From the NCBI GenBank assembly GCA_964625865.1, contig CAZVEV010000011.1, forward strand, positions 1-46,702: a stretch of DNA of 46,702 nucleotides, given 5' to 3'. The position numbers and the translations under genes are program-made. The notes beneath the pieces were generated by a model. That model was not told the origin of the DNA. It did no database searches and was given only the letters and a program-made list of their open reading frames with translations. Source of the DNA: CAZVEV01 sp964625865 (GTDB lineage: Bacteria > Planctomycetota > Phycisphaerae > SM23-33). The first letter of the stretch is position 1; every line of letters starts with the position of its first letter. Shown here one piece after another: positions 40,764 to 46,702 of this stretch.

Positions 40764-41046
40764 GACGGGACAACTGAAAGACGGACTCCCCGTTTCTTCG
40801 TATCGGGCAGGACTTCACTGACGTGCAATGTCGTGACGTCACCACGGGGCTAGTCCCCGTGGAACGGTGATTCGTCACTAGCCCGCGCCCCCAAACACTC
40901 CTCCTCCCCGCCCGCCTTCGGCGGGCGGGGAGGAGGAGGAAATGGAAAGGACATCCCGGCTAGTGACAAATCAGTGCTCCACCGGGGCAAGCCCGGTGGT
41001 GGCCTGGACCATGCAGGTCAGTGAAGCGCTAGCGTGTCGGATAGTC
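40764..41046. other. Convergent intergenic region of nested palindromes
   Basis: 283 bases with no gene. It holds CCACGGGGCTAGTCCCCGTGG near 40838, CGTCACTAGC facing GCTAGTGAC, a perfect 19-bp hairpin at 40898-40938 with loop TTC, and ACCGGGGCAAGCCCGGTGG near 40981. The whole may be one composite palindromic element and may end transcription from both sides. Confidence 0.6.
40898..40938. terminator. 19-bp perfect GC hairpin, possible bidirectional terminator
   Basis: CTCCTCCTCCCCGCCCGCC, loop TTC, then the exact complement. It lies between convergent genes. There is no U-tract on the plus strand; on the minus strand TGTTTG follows. It is the centre of a larger palindromic region. Confidence 0.45.
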
Positions 41047-42438
41047 TCAACAGTTCGGCCCGGATTGGCCGAGAGCGGCGTCCATGCGGGCTTTTAGGAC
41101 CTTGCGGATGGCGGCTTGCTCGGCCGTCAGCGTCCCCTGGGCCAGGTCGGTCTTCTCCAGGGGGTCGGTGGCGACGTGGTAGAGGCGGCCGTCGGCGTAG
41201 AGTTTGTGGGTTTGGGTGCGGGCGAAGATCTTTGGCGTCTTGCGGGCGCCCCACATAGGGTTGTAGTAGCAGAAGATGCTGTCGTGGACGTCCTCCTGTC
41301 GGCCGTCAAACACGGGGCGCAGGCTCTTGCCGTCCAGTTGCAGAGTCCGTGGCGGGGTGACGCCTGCATAGTCGAGCAATGTGGGCATGAAGTCGGCGCA
41401 ATCGACGAGGGCGTCGGTGACCTTGCCTTTCAGGACGTCGCGGCCCCAGGCGATGAAGGGCACGCGCGTGCCGGCGTCGGTCGTATCGCCCTTGCCGCCC
41501 TTGATTGTCCTGCCGTCGCGAAGCGGGGTGGTCAGGCTCTTATGAGTGCCGTTATCGCCGAGGAACATCAGCACGGTGTTGTCCAGGACGCCGGCGTTGC
41601 GCAGGGCGGCCTCGATGCGCCCGATGATCTTGTCGGTGTAGGCGACCATTTCGGCGAAGTGGCGATGGGCTGATCCCTGCTTGGGTCTGCCCTTGGCCTT
41701 GCCCTTCTTCTTGCCGGCCGCCTTGGGTGTCGTCTTGGCGGTCTTCCAGTCGGGCGAGTCGGGGGTGGCGACAAACGGCGAGTGGACCAGGATCATCGGA
41801 TAGTAGACCAGGAACGGGCTCTTGCTATTGGCGGCGATGAACGATTCTATGAAACTGCAGCACACATCCGGCCCGTACGCCTCGGCGCCCGGGCGAATCC
41901 ACTTGCCGTCGCGGTACAGCACCGGGTCCTTGAAGCGGTTGCGGGCGTTGGGCGGCTCGGTGACCGACCGGATGCCGGGCCCCTTCTTGTAGCTGATCAT
42001 GTTCCACAGGCAATGGCGGTCGAAGCCGAAGTCCGCAATCGTCTTCGCATCGCCGCACAGTTGCCACTTGCCCGCCACGCACGTGGCATACCCCGCGGTC
42101 TTCAGCAGGTTGGCGAACGTCGTTTCCTTGCTGTCGAGATACCCAAAAGCCTTGTAGTTGCGGTGATTGAATCGCCCGGTCATGATCTTGACCCGCGACG
42201 GGGTGCACAGCGGCTGGGCGTAGCAGTGATTGAACCGCATGCCTCGCCCGGCCGCACGGTCCAAACTGGGTGTCTTGAGCGTCGACCCGTACGCCCCGAC
42301 GGCTTCGTACCCAATATCGTCGCACATGATCAGGACGATGTTAGGACGCGTCGTCCTGTCCGCCGCGTGGGCCTGCCCCCAGGCGACAAGACCCACAGTC
42401 CCCACTGCCGTCTTTCTCAGAAACGCGCGTCTATTCAT
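41047..42438 (-). CDS. Tat-exported sulfatase (type I, CTPSR motif)
   Basis: 463 residues. The twin-arginine signal NRRAFLRKTAVG opens the protein, followed by CDDIGYEAVGAYG metal-binding residues (Asp40, Asp41). The signature CTPSR lies at 78-82 with Cys78 the formylglycine precursor. GKWQLCGD replaces the common GKWHLG, and FLGDNGTHKS carries further metal ligands. A Lys/Pro-rich insert (about 242-265) is unusual. The family cleaves sulfate esters, and this protein is only distantly similar to the sulfatase at 978. It lies 132 bases downstream of the DUF1080 gene, with a palindromic element in between. Confidence 0.92.
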   Translation of the reverse strand: MNRRAFLRKTAVGTVGLVAWGQAHAADRTTRPNIVLIMCDDIGYEAVGAYGSTLKTPSLDRAAGRGMRFNHCYAQPLCTPSRVKIMTGRFNHRNYKAFGYLDSKETTFANLLKTAGYATCVAGKWQLCGDAKTIADFGFDRHCLWNMISYKKGPGIRSVTEPPNARNRFKDPVLYRDGKWIRPGAEAYGPDVCCSFIESFIAANSKSPFLVYYPMILVHSPFVATPDSPDWKTAKTTPKAAGKKKGKAKGRPKQGSAHRHFAEMVAYTDKIIGRIEAALRNAGVLDNTVLMFLGDNGTHKSLTTPLRDGRTIKGGKGDTTDAGTRVPFIAWGRDVLKGKVTDALVDCADFMPTLLDYAGVTPPRTLQLDGKSLRPVFDGRQEDVHDSIFCYYNPMWGARKTPKIFARTQTHKLYADGRLYHVATDPLEKTDLAQGTLTAEQAAIRKVLKARMDAALGQSGPNC

Positions 42439-42457
42439 CTCAAAGCGACCTCACTTC

Positions 42458-42536
42458 GTCCACGAATTACACGCATTGCACGAATGAGGTCTGATTGCCC
42501 CCCGTACCCTTCGTGTAATTCGTGAAATTCGTGGAC
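42458..42536. repeat. GTCCACGAATTTCACGAA-type palindromic element, copy 2
   Basis: Ends GTCCACGAATTACACG and TTCGTGAAATTCGTGGAC match the element at 5637-5712, though one arm is shortened. It lies 35 bases downstream of the DUF1080 stop and just upstream of the sulfatase start. Confidence 0.75.
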
Positions 42537-42570
42537 ACATTCTCTTCTTCAACTACTCCGTGGCGATTGC

Positions 42571-43434
42571 CTACTGTGCCTTCTTGCGGCCGGGCTTGCG
42601 TTTGGGGGATTGGCCTGCTTTGTCGGGGGTGTACGGCTCGGTGCGTTTTAGGCGTTTGATGTAGATGTGTCTGAACTGGATCAGGCTGGAGGCGCCGCCG
42701 TACTTGCCCGTCTTCTTGTTCAGGCCGCCGTGGTGCTGCAATGCGATCGGCCCCGCGGCGGGGATGCCCGGCATGCGGGCGTTGTCGATCACCGTCTTGC
42801 CGTTGAGCACCACCGTCACGCGGTCGCGCTTCATCGTGATCACAAACGTGTTCCACTGGCCCACGGGCCGGTCGGCTTTGACCTTCGGGACGGCCCCCGC
42901 GCGGACGTCTTTGGGGAGGGACTTGTTGTTCCGCACGGACCACATTTCGCCGGACCCGCAGGGCCAGCACCAGATGTTGATCTGCCCCCTGCCCGTGCCG
43001 CGCATGAAGATGCCCGAATCGGCGTTCGGCGTGGGCGTAACGATCTTCTTGCCATTCGCGTCGGTCTTGTACGAGCCGTCGGGGAGGATGATCGGCATGT
43101 TGTAGAGGGCGGGCGTGTCCTTCAGCCGCCACTGGACGTGCAGGACGAAGTCCTCGTACGACTCGGCCGTCCAGAGGTTCTTGTCGCCGGCGGCCTCGCT
43201 GGCCGCGTCGTAGTCGATCACGCCTTTGACGACCTTCCAGTGCCCGTTGTCGCCGACGGGCACCTTCCAGCCGGCCAGGTCCTTGCCGTTAAACAGCGAC
43301 ACGAACCCGTCCTTGAGGAGTTTGGCGGTGTCAACCGCCTTTGCAGCGCCCGTTTTGCACTGGTCAGCGGGGCAGGGCAGGGCGACTGCGAGAACCACGA
43401 AGGCGAGGGCTACAGCAGCGACTGCGTTTCTCAT
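42571..43434 (-). CDS. DUF1080 (3-keto-disaccharide hydrolase-like) secreted protein
   Basis: 287 residues. The signal peptide ends near CPADQ. The family block FVSLFNGKDLAGWKV begins at about 46, with NADSGIFMRG, VGQWNTFVITMKRDRVTVVLNG and GPIALQHHG following, all hallmarks of the jelly-roll DUF1080/GH16-like fold. The family includes 3-keto-disaccharide hydrolases, so it may act on oxidised sugars, possibly those made by the FAD oxidoreductase nearby; that is inference. The ATG at 43434 follows AAGGAG by six bases; an upstream TTG was rejected. The C-terminal tail is Lys-rich. Confidence 0.9.
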   Translation of the reverse strand: MRNAVAAVALAFVVLAVALPCPADQCKTGAAKAVDTAKLLKDGFVSLFNGKDLAGWKVPVGDNGHWKVVKGVIDYDAASEAAGDKNLWTAESYEDFVLHVQWRLKDTPALYNMPIILPDGSYKTDANGKKIVTPTPNADSGIFMRGTGRGQINIWCWPCGSGEMWSVRNNKSLPKDVRAGAVPKVKADRPVGQWNTFVITMKRDRVTVVLNGKTVIDNARMPGIPAAGPIALQHHGGLNKKTGKYGGASSLIQFRHIYIKRLKRTEPYTPDKAGQSPKRKPGRKKAQ

Positions 43435-43567
43435 GATCAACTCCTTCTACACGGGTTGGACAGGTTGGAACCGACAGGGGCCGGTAATCGGCACGTAGTG
43501 TACCATTCGCCGGCGTCCCGGCCAAGGGCGGCCAACGCCCCTGGCCGCCCTCGGCCGACGAAAGATG

Positions 43568-43613
43568 ACCTTCACCCCTTCGGACGGTCCGATCGTTGCT
43601 CAGGCCGCGGCCT
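43568..43613 (+). repeat. 46-base dispersed repeat, copy 2
   Basis: Same order and orientation as 31161-31206, ending in CAGGCCGCGGCCT. Confidence 0.6.
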
Positions 43614-43652
43614 CGTGCGTGCCAAGGGGTCTGGCTGAGCACGCCTGAGTCC

Positions 43653-43726
43653 GTAGGGCGTGCAACTCGCTTGCACGCGGAACGAATGCGTTGTCCTTCC
43701 CGCGTGTAACGAGTTGCACGCCCTAC
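43653..43726. repeat. GTAGGGCGTGCAAC-ended palindromic element, copy 2
   Basis: 74 bases with the same ends as 6500-6572; the asymmetric centre (GGAAGG and TTCGTTCCGCG) shows this copy is inverted relative to copy 1. It sits ten bases past the exporter stop. Confidence 0.8.
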
Positions 43727-43736
43727 AATTGCGCCG

Positions 43737-44576
43737 TTACCACAGCGTGATGGCGGCCTTGGTGCACAGGTGCACGCCGGCAAGGGCCAGCAGCGTGTAG
43801 ACGATGCCCGCGAACGAACGGTTGCCCACCTTGTGATGGAGCAGCCAGCCGACGACGGCGCCGATGACGACGGCGGGCAGCAGCAGGGCCGACGCGGCGA
43901 GCGTGTCGGCGCGCACCATCCCCAAGTATAGGTATGGAAACAGCTTAACCAGGTTGATCAGCCAGAAGTACGCCACGGTCGTCGCCACGTAGCAGGCCTT
44001 GGTCATGCCTTGGGGAAGGAGGTACATGTTAACGATGGGGCCCGCGGCGTGGGCGAGGGTGGAGGTGATGCCGGCGGCCGTCCCCGCACACGCACCGTGC
44101 CACGCGGCGGGCGCGTAGACCGCCCGGTTCTTGCGAAGCGTCCGGGCGCCCTGGAGGACGACAAAGGCCAGCGAGATCAGGCCGATGCCCAGTTTCATCG
44201 CTGCGTTGGTCAGGTCCTTCTGCTCGGCCGAGGCCCCGAGGTGCTGGAATCCCCACAGAGCCGCCGCCCCCACGGCGATGCCCCCCAGGCCGAACGGGAC
44301 CAGCAGGCGCAGGCTCGCCAGGTCCCACTTGCCGCGCCACACCGCCAGCGACACCAGGTCGCAGGCCATCAGGATCGGCAACATGATGCCGAACGCCACC
44401 TGCGCCTGCTCGCCGCAGGCGTAGATCATCAGCGGGGCCGACAGGATCGCAATGCCCCCGCCGAAGCCGGCCTTGGCGATTCCGACCAGCAGGGCGGCAA
44501 CCGTTCCCAGCACGAGGAACGTCGTGATGGAGCCTATGCCCTCCGGCAGCGAAAGCCACGCCAGCGCGAATGTCAT
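43737..44576 (-). CDS. TauE/SafE family sulfite or organosulfonate exporter
   Basis: 279 residues with about eight membrane segments and the two repeated family halves: GIAKAGFGGGIAILSAPLM in the first and STLAHAAGPIVNMYLLPQGM in the second. TauE/SafE proteins export sulfite, sulfoacetate or related anions from the cytoplasm. The ATG overlaps the stop of the upstream di-heme gene by one base (TGATG), with AGGAG five bases before the ATG, so the two are translationally coupled. That ties an anion exporter to a periplasmic heme protein; sulfur chemistry is one possible explanation but is not shown by the sequence. Confidence 0.9.
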   Translation of the reverse strand: MTFALAWLSLPEGIGSITTFLVLGTVAALLVGIAKAGFGGGIAILSAPLMIYACGEQAQVAFGIMLPILMACDLVSLAVWRGKWDLASLRLLVPFGLGGIAVGAAALWGFQHLGASAEQKDLTNAAMKLGIGLISLAFVVLQGARTLRKNRAVYAPAAWHGACAGTAAGITSTLAHAAGPIVNMYLLPQGMTKACYVATTVAYFWLINLVKLFPYLYLGMVRADTLAASALLLPAVVIGAVVGWLLHHKVGNRSFAGIVYTLLALAGVHLCTKAAITLW

Positions 44577-46702
44577 CAGCGCTCCTTCACCAGGTCGGAA
44601 TCGTACAGTTCGCGCCCCTCGCGGATGGCCTGGCGGACCCTGCGTTCGTACTCGCTGTATCTCTTTCGATGGGCCAGGTTGCGGCGGTCCCCGTCGTGGG
44701 GCACGAAGCCGTCCATCACGTCGCCGCGCGGCCGGTCCTTCAATCGCTTGCTGCCCTCGCGGATCGCATCAAGCAACTTGGCGTAGCGCGGATCGCTCTT
44801 CCTAAGTCCGGCCAGGCATGGACTCAGGTCGGGCCGATCGAGGTTGACCATCGGCCGGGTGAAGAACTCCGTCCTGAACACGTCCACGTAGCGCAGCCGC
44901 GCCAGGGAGAGGATCTTGTTGACGTTCAGATCGCTGCGCCCGCCCCCGCCGTCGGTGCTGCACGTCGTCGGATAGTACGGGCCATTGAGGTCCACCCACG
45001 TGATGAGACGAGTTAGGTCCTCGTCGCCCAGCCTGACCTTCTGGTGGCCCTTGCGCAGATGCGTGATGAGCCTGCTCGCATGCGAGCCCCAACTGTACGG
45101 CGGCAGGTGACCCGCCGGCCCGGCGCCGATGGCGCCTACGTAGCCCTTGACCCACAATTCCATGTACGAGAAGTTGAACGTCAACGTCTTGTCGCCGGAC
45201 AGGACCACTTTCCTGGCGCCCTTGCCGCCAAAGTCATGGCATTTCAGGCAGTGCCTGTCGAGCACCGGCTGGACCTCTTTGACATAGCTGTATCGGCGCG
45301 TCGGACCGTACCACGGTTTGAGCGTGCTCGGCTTGCGGCGCATCGACCTTGGCAGGGACGTTTGCCTGAGCGGCGGGTTGGCCGTCAGTCGCGACTCGTG
45401 ACAGCCGACGCACCCAAGGGTCTCACCCGAATGGACGGACGTGCCGCTGCGCATCGACTGGATCATCATGCCGTCCTTGTCCAGCAACTGGAAGTACACA
45501 AAGCGGTCGCAGGGCACGGCGAAGTAGGCGCTGCCGTCCGGGGCCACCGGGACGGAACCTAAAATCCGTTTCGTGTTGAAGTCCGACCAGTTGATCGCGG
45601 GTTTCTGGCTGCCGAGGCAGTTCCACCAGTTGCGGGACAGGCCGGCCTTGTCGGGCACTTCGATCACGCGGAGGGTCTTGACCGCCCCGCGGGCGACGTC
45701 CTTCATGTGCGTACCCACGTACACGTTTTGCACGTAGAAATACGCGTCACCGTTGCCGTAGTCGCGACGAGGCGCCATGGTATTCGGCTTGCGGGTCGGC
45801 GCCAGCGGCATGGGGCTGTAGCAGCCGGGCCCCTCGCCGTACACCGCGACCTCATTACCAAACACATCGACGAGCCATATCCCGCTCTTTCCCCCGCGCG
45901 CAGACGCACGAGAGCACAGGAAGTACTTTCCCGCACCACGCCCCGCAACGTCACTCAGCGGCCAGGGCGTGTCATACCACGGCTTGACGTTGCTCTGGGT
46001 ATCTTCCCAGCGATGTATGCGAAGATTGGGGTCTTTGCCCACGAGTCGGCGGGCCTCGGCGGGCCAGGTGCTGTATGCCTTCCACGCTGACGTGTGCCTC
46101 GACTGTTCCTTGCCCAGGTCGAGCTTCTCGAGATTGTCAAACCGCTGCTTCACGTACTCCGGCCACGTCCGGACGACAGAATCATACCCGTCGATCGCCT
46201 TGCCCGGATCGAGCACCGCCAGCGCCCCGCCCAACGACCCGTGATGCGTGCCAAGAATGCACACCAGCCGACTCGTGCCGGGAATCGCCCTTGCGTTCCA
46301 GCCGGCCGACGGATGCGCGGTGTTGTTACCCCAGATGATGGCCTGATTCGTCCCGTCGGGATTGGCCACCCAAAAGCCGTGACCGTCCGCAAAATTGCGG
46401 TCCACATAATCCCAGCGGCTGTAGAGAATGCGCCCGTCGGGCATGAGCGAGACCTGGTTCTCGTGTACAAGACTTCGCGTGATCTGGTGAATGTTCGCCC
46501 CGCGGCCGGTCATGCGGAACAACTGAGGAACCAACTGCGTGCCGCAGGGCACCCACTTTCGCTGACGGGACGAAGCGAACACAATGCTGCCGTCGGGCAG
46601 ATAGATCGGATCCACGTCGCTGACGTCCGGCGCGCTGGTCAGTTGTTTGACTGGATACCTGCCCGATTGGGGTATCGCCGATGCATCGACCTCGAAGATG
46701 TG
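44576..46702 (-). CDS. Di-heme beta-propeller protein, hydrazine synthase alpha-like, 5' end cut by window edge
   Basis: The frame is open from the right edge for 708 codons to the stop at 44576. The visible part begins in the propeller (DVDPIYLPDGSIVFASSR, YSRWDYVDRN), continues through the shared block PDGSAYFAVP, and has two heme sites: CVGCH at 45398-45412 and CLKCH at about 45236-45250. It is the third member of this family in the window. Whether it has a carbohydrate-binding-type N-terminus like the other two cannot be seen. It is followed with a one-base overlap by the TauE/SafE exporter. The function is not established for the family outside anammox bacteria. Confidence 0.86.
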   Translation of the reverse strand, partial: HIFEVDASAIPQSGRYPVKQLTSAPDVSDVDPIYLPDGSIVFASSRQRKWVPCGTQLVPQLFRMTGRGANIHQITRSLVHENQVSLMPDGRILYSRWDYVDRNFADGHGFWVANPDGTNQAIIWGNNTAHPSAGWNARAIPGTSRLVCILGTHHGSLGGALAVLDPGKAIDGYDSVVRTWPEYVKQRFDNLEKLDLGKEQSRHTSAWKAYSTWPAEARRLVGKDPNLRIHRWEDTQSNVKPWYDTPWPLSDVAGRGAGKYFLCSRASARGGKSGIWLVDVFGNEVAVYGEGPGCYSPMPLAPTRKPNTMAPRRDYGNGDAYFYVQNVYVGTHMKDVARGAVKTLRVIEVPDKAGLSRNWWNCLGSQKPAINWSDFNTKRILGSVPVAPDGSAYFAVPCDRFVYFQLLDKDGMMIQSMRSGTSVHSGETLGCVGCHESRLTANPPLRQTSLPRSMRRKPSTLKPWYGPTRRYSYVKEVQPVLDRHCLKCHDFGGKGARKVVLSGDKTLTFNFSYMELWVKGYVGAIGAGPAGHLPPYSWGSHASRLITHLRKGHQKVRLGDEDLTRLITWVDLNGPYYPTTCSTDGGGGRSDLNVNKILSLARLRYVDVFRTEFFTRPMVNLDRPDLSPCLAGLRKSDPRYAKLLDAIREGSKRLKDRPRGDVMDGFVPHDGDRRNLAHRKRYSEYERRVRQAIREGRELYDSDLVKER

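Larger units (their letters stand above)
43435..43736. other. Intergenic region with two dispersed repeats
   Basis: 302 bases without a gene. It holds a 46-base repeat copy at 43568-43613 and the GTAGGGCGTGCAAC element at 43653-43726, which begins ten bases after the exporter stop. The remaining part should contain the DUF1080 promoter, which was not resolved. Confidence 0.5.

Noticed and set aside
40898..40938. Confident rho-independent terminator
   Set aside because: No T-tract after the stem on the plus strand, so kept at low confidence.

Overview
This window is GC-rich bacterial DNA whose gene content points to a planctomycete, most likely from a metagenome-assembled genome. The supporting genes are two Tat-exported sulfatases, a DUF1080 protein, three di-heme proteins built like the hydrazine synthase alpha subunit, three DUF4159 proteins, a giant alpha-2-macroglobulin-like protein and a von Willebrand/GATase-like membrane protein. 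No rRNA, tRNA, CRISPR array, transposase or integrase was seen, so the phylum is inferred from gene families only.

Layout. 1-2522 (minus): the start of a HEAT-repeat lipoprotein (cut by the left edge) and a sulfatase. 2871-9662 (plus): two long secreted proteins with a carbohydrate-binding-type N-terminus fused to a beta-propeller/di-heme core, separated by a short-chain dehydrogenase. 9736-12071 (minus): an M20 amidohydrolase overlapping a glutamate-cysteine-ligase-like enzyme. 12372-20618 (plus): a 2748-residue alpha-2-macroglobulin-like protein flanked by tetratricopeptide-like regions. 20899-30672 (minus): a porin with its own terminator, then prfB (RF2, with a programmed frameshift), then three tandem DUF4159 paralogs. 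31466-40763 (plus): a GH42-like glycoside hydrolase relative, a VWA/GATase membrane protein, and a compact run of DUF2752 protein, two small lipoproteins, a FAD oxidoreductase and a 90-residue membrane protein. 41047-46702 (minus): a third di-heme protein (cut by the right edge) coupled to a TauE/SafE exporter, then DUF1080 and a second sulfatase.

Most products carry Sec, Tat or lipoprotein signals, so the window is mainly about the cell envelope. The combination of sulfatases, DUF1080, the GH42-like protein, the FAD oxidoreductase and heme proteins with carbohydrate-binding-type N-termini suggests processing of sulfated polysaccharides. That is inference; no substrate can be read from the sequence.

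The most distinctive feature is a set of 70-110 bp palindromic elements in at least five families. Most lie a short distance downstream of stop codons. One lies in frame inside the alpha-2-macroglobulin-like gene, and one supplies the last codons of the glutamate-cysteine-ligase-like gene. No mobilising gene is present in the window.
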